64,000 nucleotides of DNA from Janthinobacterium sp. BJB426 (GTDB lineage Bacteria; Pseudomonadota; Gammaproteobacteria; Burkholderiales; Burkholderiaceae_D): contig NZ_PDZL01000005.1 in NCBI RefSeq assembly GCF_002735705.1, positions 62,001 to 126,000 of the forward strand, written 5' to 3'. Of the stretch, positions 17,333 to 25,958 are shown piece by piece. The notes beneath the pieces were generated by a model. The model had not been told where the DNA came from. It did not search any database and worked only from the letters and a program-made list of their open reading frames with translations. Each line of letters opens with the position of its first letter. The first letter of the stretch is position 1. The translations under genes were made by a program, and so were the position numbers.

Positions 17333-18454
17333 ATGGCTGACAAGATTATCTACCTCGCCGAGGCCCGCAATGGGGCTTTGGTGATCCCCGCGCAGCTGGA
17401 AAGCCCGAGCGGCAACGTGGCCGACAGCCTGGGCCGGCCCCTGCACGACTTGCGCATCTCGATTACCGACCGCTGCAATTTCCGTTGCGTGTATTGCATG
17501 CCGAAGGACGTGTTCGACAAGAACCACGTGTACCTGCCGCACACGGATTTGCTGTCGTTCGAGGAAATCACGCGCGTCGCGCGCCTGTTCGTCGCGCACG
17601 GCGTGGAAAAGATCCGCCTGACGGGCGGCGAACCGCTGCTACGCAAGAATATCGAAAAGCTCATCGCCATGCTGGCCGCCCTGCGCACGCCGTCGGGCCA
17701 GCCGCTGGACCTGACCCTGACGACCAACGGCTCCTTGCTGGCAAGGAAAGCGCAGGCGCTCAAGGATGCGGGCCTGAACCGGGTCACCGTGTCGCTCGAC
17801 TCGCTCGACGACGCCACCTTCAAGCGCATGAACGACGTGGACTTTGCCGTGGCCGACGTGCTGCACGGCATCGATGCGGCGCACGCGGCCGGCCTGGGCC
17901 CCATCAAGATCAACATGGTCGTCAAGGCCGGCATGAACGAGCAGGAAATCGTGCCCATGGCGCGCCACTTCAAGGATACGCCCTACATCCTGCGCTTCAT
18001 CGAATACATGGACGTGGGCGCGTCGAACGGCTGGAACTTGCAGGAAGTCATCCCGTCCGCCGAAGTCGTGCGGCGCATCGCCGCGCACATGCCTTTGCTG
18101 CCCATCGACCCGAACTACACGGGCGAGACGGCGGCGCGCTGGCGCTATGCGGATGGCAGCGGCGAGATCGGCCTCATTTCCAGCGTCACGCAAGCATTCT
18201 GCGCCGACTGCAGCCGCGCCCGCCTCTCGACCGAGGGCAAGCTGTACACGTGTTTGTTCGCCAGCAGCGGCCACGACTTGCGCAGCCTGCTGCGCGGCGG
18301 CCGCAGCGACGCGGAAATTTCCTCGGCCGTGGCGCAGCTGTGGCGCGGCCGCGGCGACCGCTATTCGCAATTGCGCACCAGCCAGACGGATTTGACGGGC
18401 GGCGCGCTTGAGCACGGTAAAAAGAAAGTGGAAATGTCGTACATCGGCGGCTGA
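17333..18454 (+). CDS. moaA: GTP 3',8-cyclase MoaA
   Basis: MoaA is the radical-SAM enzyme that starts molybdenum-cofactor synthesis by rearranging GTP to 3',8-cyclo-GTP. The 373-residue protein has the N-terminal [4Fe-4S] motif [10 protein letters not shown] and the [16 protein letters not shown] segment. The C-terminal second-cluster cysteines are in [21 protein letters not shown], and the essential terminal Gly-Gly (YIGG) is present. The ATG at 17333 matches the family start; an in-frame GTG at 17318 is possible but has no better ribosome site. It precedes the mobA-moeA fusion by 61 nt. Confidence 0.96.
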   Translation: MADKIIYLAEARNGALVIPAQLESPSGNVADSLGRPLHDLRISITDRCNFRCVYCMPKDVFDKNHVYLPHTDLLSFEEITRVARLFVAHGVEKIRLTGGEPLLRKNIEKLIAMLAALRTPSGQPLDLTLTTNGSLLARKAQALKDAGLNRVTVSLDSLDDATFKRMNDVDFAVADVLHGIDAAHAAGLGPIKINMVVKAGMNEQEIVPMARHFKDTPYILRFIEYMDVGASNGWNLQEVIPSAEVVRRIAAHMPLLPIDPNYTGETAARWRYADGSGEIGLISSVTQAFCADCSRARLSTEGKLYTCLFASSGHDLRSLLRGGRSDAEISSAVAQLWRGRGDRYSQLRTSQTDLTGGALEHGKKKVEMSYIGG

Positions 18455-18515
18455 ATCGGGCGCGGCGCGGGCCCCGCGCTGCTACCATGGCGCATGCACC
18501 CACTTTTTACCTGAC

Positions 18516-20363
18516 ATGATCAACAAACACGACATTACCGGCCTGATCCTGGCCGGCGGCCTCGGCACGCGCATGGGCCAGCGCGACAAGGGCATGCTGC
18601 CCCTGCATGGCCAGCCCCTGGCCCGCCACGTGCTGCAGCGCCTGGCGCCGCAAGTGGGCCAGCTGGCCATCAGCGTCCACGCGGATGCGGGCGATTACGC
18701 AAGCTTCGGCCTGCCCGTGTGGCCGGACTCTCTGCCGGGCCAGTTGGGGCCGCTGGCGGGTTTGCACAGCGGCATGCAACATGCCACCACGCCCTACCTG
18801 CTGACGGTGCCGTGCGATTCGCCATTGCTGCCGCCCGACCTGGCCGCGCGCCTGGCGGCCGGCCTGGCCGAGAACGATGCCGACCTGGCCATCGCCGTCA
18901 CCGAGGAAATCGACCCAGCGACGGGGCAAACTGTGCGCCGCCCGCACCCCGTCTTTTGCCTGGTGAAAACCTCTGCCCTGCCCCAGTTAGACTCGTACCT
19001 GCGCGGCGGAGAGCGCCGCATGCGCACCTGGCACGGCCCCCTGAAGCTGGCCGAAGTACTCTTCGAGAACAATAGCGCGTTCGGCAACATCAATACCCCG
19101 GACGAGCTGGCCGCCCTGCAGGCGCAGGGCTTGTCTGTGCCGATGGCGCAAGCCATCCTGGCCGACACGGTCGCACCCGTCGCCGAGATCGAGGAACTGC
19201 CGCTGCCGCAAGCGTTCGAGCGCATCCTGGCAGCCGACATCGTCTCGCCCATCAGCGTGCCCGCGCACGACAATTCCGCCATGGATGGCTATGCGCTGCA
19301 TGGCGACGACCTCGGTGGCGACACGCCCGTGACCCTGGCCGTGGTCGACACCATCCTGGCCGGCCGCCCGGGTACGGTCACCATACAGCGCGGGCAATGC
19401 GCGCGCATCATGACGGGCGCCGTCATGCCGGACGGCTGCGACAGCGTGGTGCCGCAGGAACTGGTACAGCAAGCCAGCGCAAGCAGCATTACCGTGGCGC
19501 CCGACTGCATCCGCCCCGGCGACAACCGCCGTTTCAAGGGCGAAGACTTGATGCAGGGCCAACCTGCGCTGCTGCAAGGCAAGACACTCGGGCCGGCCGA
19601 ACTGGGTTTGCTCGCCTCGCTGGGCATCGCCACGGTACCCGTGCGCCGCCGCCTGCGCGTGGCCTTCTTTTCCACCGGCGACGAATTGCGCTCGATCGGC
19701 GAGCCGCTCGATGCCGGCTGCATCTACGACAGCAACCGCTACACCCTGCTGGGCATGCTGACCCGCCTCGGCTGCGAGGTGCTCGACATGGGCATCGTCA
19801 AGGACAATCCGCAAGCGCTGGAAGCGGCCCTGCGCGGCGCCTGTGCCTCGGCCGACGTCATCGTCACCTCGGGCGGCGTGTCCAGCGGCGCGGCCGATTT
19901 TACGCGCGATATCCTGGCGCGCCTCGGTGAAGTGGCCTTCTGGCAAATCAACATGCGTCCGGGCCGCCCCATGGCCTTTGGCCGGATTGCCAGCGAGGGC
20001 GACACGGCTTTGCTGCTGGGCCTGCCTGGCAATCCCGTGGCCGTGATGGCGGCGTTTTATTTCCTCGCCCGCCCCACCCTGCTGCGCCTGATGGGCGCCG
20101 ATGCGGACACGGCCGCCCTGCCGCTGCTGCAGGTGGCGGCGCAAGCGGCGATCCGCAAAAAACGGGGCCGCACGGAATATCAGCGCGGCATCGTCGAACG
20201 GGGCCCGGACGGACGCCAGCACGTGCGCTTGACGGGGGCGCAAGGCTCGGGCATCCTGCACTCCATGACGCAAGCCAATTGCATTATCGTGCTACACGAA
20301 GCGCAAGGCCATGTGGCCGCCGGCGACCTGGTCGATATCGTACTATTCCATGGACTGATATGA
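18516..20363 (+). CDS. Bifunctional MobA-MoeA fusion (molybdenum cofactor guanylyltransferase / molybdopterin molybdotransferase)
   Basis: One uninterrupted 615-residue reading frame covers two enzymes. Residues ~8-200 are MobA: GLILAGGLGTRMGQRDKG, LTVPCDSPLLP and FGNINTPDEL, which transfers GMP to the cofactor. Residues ~210-615 are MoeA: the PAHDNSAMDGYAL active-site segment (Asp near 257), FFSTGDELRSIG, VTSGGVSSGAADF and LLGLPGNPVAVM, which inserts molybdate. The join is a short Ala/Val-rich linker near 205-225. In most bacteria these are separate proteins. The start at 18516 is the first Met matching MobA; the Shine-Dalgarno is weak. It lies in a moaA - mobA/moeA - periplasmic protein run and would serve the molybdenum hydroxylase at 58-61 kb. 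Confidence 0.92.
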   Translation: MINKHDITGLILAGGLGTRMGQRDKGMLPLHGQPLARHVLQRLAPQVGQLAISVHADAGDYASFGLPVWPDSLPGQLGPLAGLHSGMQHATTPYLLTVPCDSPLLPPDLAARLAAGLAENDADLAIAVTEEIDPATGQTVRRPHPVFCLVKTSALPQLDSYLRGGERRMRTWHGPLKLAEVLFENNSAFGNINTPDELAALQAQGLSVPMAQAILADTVAPVAEIEELPLPQAFERILAADIVSPISVPAHDNSAMDGYALHGDDLGGDTPVTLAVVDTILAGRPGTVTIQRGQCARIMTGAVMPDGCDSVVPQELVQQASASSITVAPDCIRPGDNRRFKGEDLMQGQPALLQGKTLGPAELGLLASLGIATVPVRRRLRVAFFSTGDELRSIGEPLDAGCIYDSNRYTLLGMLTRLGCEVLDMGIVKDNPQALEAALRGACASADVIVTSGGVSSGAADFTRDILARLGEVAFWQINMRPGRPMAFGRIASEGDTALLLGLPGNPVAVMAAFYFLARPTLLRLMGADADTAALPLLQVAAQAAIRKKRGRTEYQRGIVERGPDGRQHVRLTGAQGSGILHSMTQANCIIVLHEAQGHVAAGDLVDIVLFHGLI

Positions 20364-21142
20364 AACTGATACTGACACTGGCCCTGCTGCAGGGCATGAC
20401 GGCGTACGCGGGCGAAGTCCACAGCAATGGCTACACGGTGCGCTTCGACGAGCGCATCGAGGAAGCAAGCGGTGACTTGCACGGCGAAACCGTGGGCCGC
20501 GTCAGCATCGTGCGCACCAGCGACCAGGCGCTCGTGTGGCAGGAAAACACGCCCTTGCGCCCCGATTGCGGCGTCGTTGCAGCCGTCACCGCCATCAACG
20601 ACCGCTTCGTGGCCGTGTGCGGCCACCTGGGCGGGCGCCACTACACGCAAAAGATTATCTTTATGCAGGGTAACGCACTGTCCATGGTCAGCGTGGACCA
20701 GTACGACTCGCCCAGTCCCGTGCGCGTGGAGCGCAACGGATCGCTGACCATCGACGTCCAGCGGCGCGACCGATTCCCAGGTGAACTGACGGGTCCGCAT
20801 TACTTTCCCACCGTGTACCGCTTGCACCACGATGACGCCACGTTCGGCTTCGTCCCCAGCTTTGACGGCGATGCCGCCGAGCGCTACTGGCAGCACTACC
20901 GCGCCACGCGCCAGCTGGCGCCGGCGGCGGCCGTGCTGCCGGAACTGCTGGCCTCGCTGCTGGCGGCCCAGGCCGGCAAGCAATCGATCTGCGCGGAGCT
21001 CGATACGCTCGCCGCCGACTTACAGCGAGGACGGCAGGACGATGCGCAAGGCGCGCGCACCTTGATGCGCACGTGGCTGCACAAGCTGCCCGCCATCGGC
21101 TATCCCGCCTTCGATACGCAAGCCTGCCCAGGCCGCATCTAA
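20360..21142 (+). CDS. Hypothetical secreted (periplasmic) protein
   Basis: A 260-residue protein with a Sec signal peptide (MKLILTLALLQGMTAYAG, likely cleaved after residue 17-18). The mature part is rich in beta-like segments (VGRVSIVRTSDQALVWQEN, FVAVCGHLGGRHYTQKIIFM) and has a helical C-terminus from residue ~190. Four cysteines could form two disulfides. I do not recognise the family. Its ATG overlaps the preceding moeA stop as ATGA, so it is translationally coupled to molybdenum-cofactor synthesis, but a link in function is not shown. A strong hairpin lies about 60 nt downstream. Confidence 0.7.
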   Translation: MKLILTLALLQGMTAYAGEVHSNGYTVRFDERIEEASGDLHGETVGRVSIVRTSDQALVWQENTPLRPDCGVVAAVTAINDRFVAVCGHLGGRHYTQKIIFMQGNALSMVSVDQYDSPSPVRVERNGSLTIDVQRRDRFPGELTGPHYFPTVYRLHHDDATFGFVPSFDGDAAERYWQHYRATRQLAPAAAVLPELLASLLAAQAGKQSICAELDTLAADLQRGRQDDAQGARTLMRTWLHKLPAIGYPAFDTQACPGRI

Positions 21143-21199
21143 CACCCATCGTTGCACCGCCGCCTGCCGGCGGCGCATCCCTCAAAACCCTCCGCCCTC

Positions 21200-21228
21200 C
21201 AAACGGCCCGCCTTGCGCGGGCCGTTTG
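21200..21228 (+). terminator. Strong hairpin terminator after the moaA operon
   Basis: CAAACGGCCCGC and GCGGGCCGTTTG make a perfect 12-bp stem with a CTTGC loop. The following sequence is not a clean U-tract (CATTGCCCCTTC), so termination may be partial or factor-assisted. Confidence 0.6.
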
Positions 21229-21310
21229 CATTGCCCCTTCGCAATCAATTTCCCCATGCGACAACTGCTCGCCTATCGAGATAAAAATATTAATTATTTC
21301 GTTAAATAAC

Positions 21311-21361
21311 ATATCAACAAACACAACACAAATTGTAATAATTTTATTTATTTGTTGATAT
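21311..21361. promoter_or_regulatory. 11-bp perfect inverted repeat in the AT-rich promoter region of the PEP-CTERM gene
   Basis: ATATCAACAAA (21311-21321) and TTTGTTGATAT (21351-21361) are exact inverted copies separated by 29 bp, inside a 150-bp AT-rich block immediately upstream of the gene at 21438. The half-site spacing (about four helical turns centre-to-centre) suits a looping or two-dimer regulator. The regulator is unknown. Confidence 0.5.
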
Positions 21362-21437
21362 GAGAGTTTCTTCGGTGATAACATCCGATCTCGCATAAAA
21401 ATTCAATTTTGATATTGTTTTCATGAGGAAACTAATA

Positions 21438-22346
21438 ATGAGACACCGTTCATGGATCGCGGGCGCCGGCATGCTGGGAGCGGCTTGTCTGCTCGGCATG
21501 CTGTCGCTGGCGCCGCTGCCCGCTGATGCCAAAGGGGCTCCACGGGCCGATGTGCTGGAACACTGCAGCTGGAATCGCCCGGGCGTCGACCCGTTCATGG
21601 GGGATGTCGTTGCCGCCGTGGACCGCTACCCGGACATCGCGCCGCAGGTGCGCGAGCAATTGAAGGCGCGCATGCGCGCGCGCCAGTATGATGAAATCGT
21701 CGTGATCAGCCGCGACGCCATCCGCGGCAAGGGCAATTACGATGCACGCATCAGCGACATGCATTTCGGGCCGGGCCGCGTTTGCCGCAATGTCACGCGT
21801 GCAGGCTGGAGCGAGCAGATGCAGGAACGGGGACTCGTGTACTGCGTGCAGGGCGCCTGCATCCTCGTGCCCACCGTGTGCCGCAATGTCAGCCGCATCA
21901 CGCAGGCGGCGGCCGGGCCGCGCGGCGCCGGTGCTGCCCCTGGCGGAGCTGCGCCAGGCGGCGCAACGCCGGTGGCCGCCACACCTGCGGCAACGCCTGC
22001 CACGGCGGGCGTGCCCGTCATCGAGCATCCCGCCGGCGCGCATGGCGGTTCGTTCACGGGCGTGCCGCCGGCCGTGGTGGCCAGCCTGCCCCTGCTGGTC
22101 TTCGATGTCGTGCGCACCGGCAACGACACGATGCTGCCGTCGAGCATAGGCGGTGGCCAGCCACCACGCGGCGGCAGCATCATCGCCGAGCCATTCGTCC
22201 CCACCGTCATCCTGCCCTCGCTGCCGCCCACCGACCTGTCCGTCCTGCCGGCCGTGCCGGAACCGCACACCTGGGCCATGCTGCTGGCGGGACTGGCGCT
22301 GCTGGCCGGCGCCACGCTGCGCCGCCGACCGGCGGCAGCGGCCTGA
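21438..22346 (+). CDS. MHFG-type PEP-CTERM sorting-domain protein
   Basis: The 302-residue protein has an N-terminal signal sequence (HRSWIAGAGMLGAACLLGMLS...ADA). A conserved-looking globular part (residues ~25-150) contains the MHFGPGRVCRNVTR segment that gives its name to a PEP-CTERM family, and a second CRNVSR. A Pro/Ala/Gly/Thr-rich linker follows. The C-terminus is the sorting tripartite signal: VPEP, a hydrophobic helix, then RRR. Such proteins are recognised by an exosortase (not in this window) and displayed at the surface. The start at 21438 has GAGG nine bases upstream; the ORF start five codons earlier has none. Confidence 0.85.
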   Translation: MRHRSWIAGAGMLGAACLLGMLSLAPLPADAKGAPRADVLEHCSWNRPGVDPFMGDVVAAVDRYPDIAPQVREQLKARMRARQYDEIVVISRDAIRGKGNYDARISDMHFGPGRVCRNVTRAGWSEQMQERGLVYCVQGACILVPTVCRNVSRITQAAAGPRGAGAAPGGAAPGGATPVAATPAATPATAGVPVIEHPAGAHGGSFTGVPPAVVASLPLLVFDVVRTGNDTMLPSSIGGGQPPRGGSIIAEPFVPTVILPSLPPTDLSVLPAVPEPHTWAMLLAGLALLAGATLRRRPAAAA

Positions 22347-22358
22347 ACGCGGGCGGCG

Positions 22359-23744
22359 CTATTCGCCGTCCGCCTCGGCGGACAGCCCAGCGTCCGCCTT
22401 ACCCAGCAGCAAGGCGGCCGCCTCGCCCGGCAAGGCTTCCACGGATTTCAATTTGCGCGCCATCTGCCGGCTGCGCACTTCCGCGCTTTCGATATTCTTC
22501 GCCGCCTTTTCCAGGGTCAGGCGCGTTTGCGACAGCACGTCGCCGAACTTGCCAAATTCCGTCTTGACGGCGCCCAGCACTTGCCACACTTCCGACGAGC
22601 GTTTTTCCAGCGCCAGGGTGCGGAAACCCATCTGCAGGCTGTTGAGCAAGGCAGTCAGGGTGGAAGGCCCGGCGATGCTGACCCGGTGCACGCGCTGCAA
22701 TTCGTCGGCCAGGCCCGGACGGCGCAGCACTTCCGCATACAAGCCTTCCGTGGGCAGGAACAGGATGGCGAAATCCGTCGTTTGCGGCGGCGCCAGGTAT
22801 TTCTCGGCAATGGTTTTCGCCTCGCCCCGCACGGCCCGTTCCAGCTCGCGTCCGGCCAGGGCCACCCCGTCGGCATCGGCGCGCTCGGCCGCTTCGACCA
22901 GGCGCTCGTACTGTTCCTTGGGGAACTTCGCATCGATCGGCATCCACACGGGCGGCCCGCCATCAAGCATGCCCGGCAACTTCAGGGCGAATTCCACGCG
23001 CGCGCCGCTGCCCGGCACCGTTTCCACGTTCTTCGCGTACTGGTCGACAGTGAGTACCTGCTCCAGCAGCATTTCCAGCTGCACTTCGCCCCAGGTGCCG
23101 CGCGTCTTCACATTGGTGAGCACCCGCTTCAAATCGCCCACGCCCAGCGCCAGCTGCTGCATTTCGCCGAGGCCTTGGTGGACTTTTTCCAGCCGCTCCG
23201 ACACTTGCTGGAACGAGGCCGTCAAACGCGTCTCCAGCGTCGCGTGCAGTTTCTCGTCGACCGTCTTGCGCATCTCTTCCAGGCGCGCGCCATTATCGGC
23301 CTGCAAGTCGCGGATCTTGTTTTCCAGGGTGGCGCGCACTTCCAGCATGCGCTGCGCATTCGATTCCGTCAGCTGCGCCAGCGTCTGGTTGGTGCTGTCG
23401 GCAAAGCGCGCCAGGCTTTGCGCCTGCTCTTCGCGCCCGACTTTCCCCTGCGCCTGCATCTGCGTGCGCAGGCTGTCGAGCTGTTGCAAGGTCGCCGCCT
23501 GGAATTGCGCCAGGCTGGTAGCCAGGTCTTGCCGCGTGGCTTGCGCCGACGCCTGCAGTTGCAGCCGCACTTCGCGCTCGACCCGGTCGATGCGTTCCAG
23601 GCTTTGTTGCTGGTGCTGCTGCACCAGGGCCAGGGTGGTGGCGCCATCGCCGGCCGCGCCGCGCGGGCGCAGCAAGATCAATAGCAATAAAACGATGGCG
23701 ACGATGGCGGCGCCCAGCAGGCTGTAAAACTCGATAGGGCTCAT
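22359..23744 (-). CDS. rmuC: DNA recombination protein RmuC homologue
   Basis: The 461-residue protein has an N-terminal transmembrane helix (FYSLLGAAIVAIVLLLLILL), a long coiled-coil region (residues ~40-190) and the C-terminal RmuC domain. That domain is recognised by TRGTWGEVQLEMLLEQVL, WMPIDAKFPKEQYERL and FLPTEGLYAEVL. RmuC has a nuclease-like fold and limits inversions at short inverted repeats in E. coli. It is followed on the other strand, 12 nt away, by the PEP-CTERM stop, and its own start lies 5 nt after the truncated haemoglobin stop, so those two are an operon. Confidence 0.93.
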   Translation of the reverse strand: MSPIEFYSLLGAAIVAIVLLLLILLRPRGAAGDGATTLALVQQHQQQSLERIDRVEREVRLQLQASAQATRQDLATSLAQFQAATLQQLDSLRTQMQAQGKVGREEQAQSLARFADSTNQTLAQLTESNAQRMLEVRATLENKIRDLQADNGARLEEMRKTVDEKLHATLETRLTASFQQVSERLEKVHQGLGEMQQLALGVGDLKRVLTNVKTRGTWGEVQLEMLLEQVLTVDQYAKNVETVPGSGARVEFALKLPGMLDGGPPVWMPIDAKFPKEQYERLVEAAERADADGVALAGRELERAVRGEAKTIAEKYLAPPQTTDFAILFLPTEGLYAEVLRRPGLADELQRVHRVSIAGPSTLTALLNSLQMGFRTLALEKRSSEVWQVLGAVKTEFGKFGDVLSQTRLTLEKAAKNIESAEVRSRQMARKLKSVEALPGEAAALLLGKADAGLSAEADGE

Positions 23745-23749
23745 GGGTG

Positions 23750-24145
23750 TCAGTCAGGTTTGTTGCGCATCCAGTCGGCCGTCTGATAGAACGATTCCAT
23801 CAGGCGCACGCGCAAGGACTCTTCGATGCCCGTGTCTTCCATGGCCCAGGCCATGGCGCGCAGCCACTGGTCGCGCTCGCTGGTGCCGATGGCGTAGGGC
23901 AAGTGACGGGCGCGCAGGCGCGGGTGGCCGAATTTCTCGATATACAAGTCCGGTCCGCCCATCCAGCCCGTCAGGAAGAAATACAGCTTGTCGCGCGAAC
24001 CGTCCGTCGACGGTGGATGCATGACGCGGATGCCGGCGAACTCGGTTTCGAGCTCCATCAAGTCATAAAAACGGTCGACCATTTCGCGCAGCACGGGGGC
24101 GCCGCCGATGGTCTCGTACAGGGTAGGGGCAGTGGTATCAGTCAT
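23750..24145 (-). CDS. Group II truncated haemoglobin
   Basis: A 131-residue 2-over-2 globin. The group II signature is visible: LYETIGGAPVLREMVDRFYDLM with the B10 tyrosine, and FGHPRLRARHLPYAIGTSERDQWL with the proximal histidine (RARH) and the G8 tryptophan. Group II truncated haemoglobins bind oxygen or NO with high affinity and are linked to nitrosative or oxidative stress; exact role unknown. The start at 24145 (MTDTTAPTL) is chosen, with an alternative ATG three codons upstream at 24154. It is the first gene of a two-gene unit with rmuC and is divergent from the MFS gene at 24247. Confidence 0.93.
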   Translation of the reverse strand: MTDTTAPTLYETIGGAPVLREMVDRFYDLMELETEFAGIRVMHPPSTDGSRDKLYFFLTGWMGGPDLYIEKFGHPRLRARHLPYAIGTSERDQWLRAMAWAMEDTGIEESLRVRLMESFYQTADWMRNKPD

Positions 24146-24217
24146 GGCCGCCATGATAGCGCAAGCGCCGGCGGCCCATGCGGCGCCGGCGCCTCTACCA
24201 CAATAAAAAGCAATATA

Positions 24218-24231
24218 CTTGACTACTCAAG
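24218..24231. promoter_or_regulatory. Putative MarR operator, copy 1 (MFS promoter)
   Basis: CTTGACTACTCAAG has inverted half-sites CTTGA/TCAAG. It lies 15 bp before the MFS ATG at 24247. The same motif recurs at 25919-25932 before the marR gene, differing only in two central bases. Confidence 0.6.
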
Positions 24232-24246
24232 CTTATATCAACTACC

Positions 24247-25542
24247 ATGCAATCTTTAAACACGGACAAAACCACCATGTCGACCACCGCAGAATCGCAT
24301 TTGCTACGCAATACCAATTTCCGCTGGCTGCTGGGCGGCGGCCTCGTGTCCATGCTGGGCGACCAGTTCAGCATGCTGGCCCTGCCCTGGCTGGTACTCA
24401 GCCTGACGAACGATAGCCTCAGCCTGGGCATCGCCGTGGCCCTGATGGGCGCGCCGCGCGCCGTGCTCATCTTGTTCGGTGGCGCCATCGCCGACCGCTA
24501 CTCGCCCCGGCGCGTGCTGCAGCTGAGCAAATATGCGAACGCCGCCATCCTGCTGGCGCTGTCCGGCCTGCTGATGCTGGACCAGGCCAGCCTGGCGCTC
24601 GCGTATGCGGCCGCGCTGGCGCTGGGCATCGCATCCGCCTTCGCCATTCCCGCCGGCACGGCCATCCTGCCGCAAGCCGTGCCGCCGCCATCGTTGCAGA
24701 GCGCCAATGGCTTGCAGATGGGTGCGCGCCAGTTGTCCTTGCTGGCCGGCCCCCTGCTGGCGGCGCTCGTGCTCGGCGCCCACGGGGGCGGGCAGAAAAC
24801 CGCTATGGCGGCGCTGGCCGCCGCCTTTGCCATCGATGCGCTGACGTTTCTGTTTTCCGCCTGGACCTTGCGGCAAGTCAAGCTGCGGCCACTGGCAGCG
24901 GCCACTGCGCAGGGCATGTGGCGCGACATGGCGGCGGGCCTGGCCATGGTGTGGCGCGACCTTCCTTTGCGCAGCTGCTATGCCTACTGGGCCGTGGTGG
25001 CGTTCTTCGTCATGGGTCCGCTGCAAGTGGCCTTGCCCGTGCTGGCCGGCGAGCGCCTGCACGGCGCTGCGGCGTTGGGACGGCTGATGGGCGCACATGG
25101 CGCCGGCACCCTGGCCGGCATGCTGGCGTCCAGCCTGGGCGGCGCCTGGCTGCGGCGCCGCTTCGGCGCTACCCTGCTGCTGGTCGATGCGGTCGTCGGC
25201 CTGCTGCTGATGGGGCTGGGACAAGTCGACACGGCCTGGCAAGGCGCGGCCCTGCTGGCCGTGACGGGGCTGCTGGGCGGCTACTTGCAGGTGGCCATCT
25301 TTACGTGGATACAGCGGCGCGTGGCGCCCGCCATGCTGGGCCGGGCGATGGCGCTGTTCATGGGCATCTTCCTGGGCCTGGCGCCGCTGTCGGCGGCCGC
25401 CACGGGCGCGCTGCTGCGCCACGTCACCGTGGGCGAACTGTTCTGCGGCGGCGGCGCCCTGCTGCTGGCCGCCGCCGTGGCCGCCGCCCTGCTGACCGGT
25501 ATTCCCCGCATCGGGGAAGCCGATTGCGTCATTCAACCTTGA
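24247..25542 (+). CDS. MFS efflux transporter
   Basis: A 431-residue permease of the EntS/MFS_3 type with about 12 hydrophobic segments. It has the motif-A-like GGAIADRYSPRRVL between helices 2 and 3 and the N-terminal FRWLLGGGLVSMLGDQFSMLALPWLVL characteristic of this group. Such proteins export small molecules; substrate unknown. An ATG at 24277 (MSTTAESHL) is an alternative start with GGA upstream. It is followed 12 nt later by the GIY-YIG-like gene and then marR, and a putative MarR operator overlaps its promoter, so a drug- or stress-induced pump is likely. Confidence 0.88.
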   Translation: MQSLNTDKTTMSTTAESHLLRNTNFRWLLGGGLVSMLGDQFSMLALPWLVLSLTNDSLSLGIAVALMGAPRAVLILFGGAIADRYSPRRVLQLSKYANAAILLALSGLLMLDQASLALAYAAALALGIASAFAIPAGTAILPQAVPPPSLQSANGLQMGARQLSLLAGPLLAALVLGAHGGGQKTAMAALAAAFAIDALTFLFSAWTLRQVKLRPLAAATAQGMWRDMAAGLAMVWRDLPLRSCYAYWAVVAFFVMGPLQVALPVLAGERLHGAAALGRLMGAHGAGTLAGMLASSLGGAWLRRRFGATLLLVDAVVGLLLMGLGQVDTAWQGAALLAVTGLLGGYLQVAIFTWIQRRVAPAMLGRAMALFMGIFLGLAPLSAAATGALLRHVTVGELFCGGGALLLAAAVAAALLTGIPRIGEADCVIQP

Positions 25543-25554
25543 GAAAGTTTCACT

Positions 25555-25902
25555 ATGGATAAAAAACAGCAAGCAGCCCTGAAAGCGGCTTACCGGCAAC
25601 AGCCACCGCCGCTGGGCATCATCGCCCTGCAGCACTTGCCCAGCGGGCGCACCTTGCTTGAAAGCAGCCGCAACGCGCCCGGCATGCTGAACCGGCACCG
25701 CTTCGAACTGAACCTGGGCAAGCACCGCAATGCGGCGCTGCAGGCGGACTGGCGGCGCGACGGCGCGGCGGCCTTTTCCTGCGCGGTCATCGATACGCTC
25801 AAGCTCCCCGACGATCCCGCCTTCGATGCGGACGCCGAACTGGGCGCTCGGCTGGATCTGCACCGCGCGCACTGGCTGGAACAGGGGCAGCCACTGTATT
25901 GA
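25555..25902 (+). CDS. Small GIY-YIG nuclease-like protein
   Basis: The 115-residue protein resembles a small bacterial family annotated as GIY-YIG-like. It begins with a basic helix (KKQQAALKAAYRQQ), then LGIIALQHLPSGRTLLESS where the GIY and YIG positions read GII and LLE, and HRFELNLGKHRNAALQADW. The canonical tyrosines are missing, so nuclease activity is doubtful. It lies between an MFS gene and a marR gene on the same strand, 12 nt after the former. Function is unknown; its position suggests it belongs to the same regulon. Confidence 0.65.
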   Translation: MDKKQQAALKAAYRQQPPPLGIIALQHLPSGRTLLESSRNAPGMLNRHRFELNLGKHRNAALQADWRRDGAAAFSCAVIDTLKLPDDPAFDADAELGARLDLHRAHWLEQGQPLY

Positions 25903-25918
25903 GCTGCGGTGCATTACA

Positions 25919-25932
25919 CTTGCATACTCAAG
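25919..25932. promoter_or_regulatory. Putative MarR operator, copy 2 (marR promoter)
   Basis: CTTGCATACTCAAG, with inverted CTTG/CAAG halves, sits 26 bp upstream of the marR ATG. It matches copy 1 at 12 of 14 positions; the shared core is CTTG-NN-TACTCAAG. Confidence 0.6.
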
Positions 25933-25958
25933 CACTTCGCAGCAAAACAAAGGATGGC

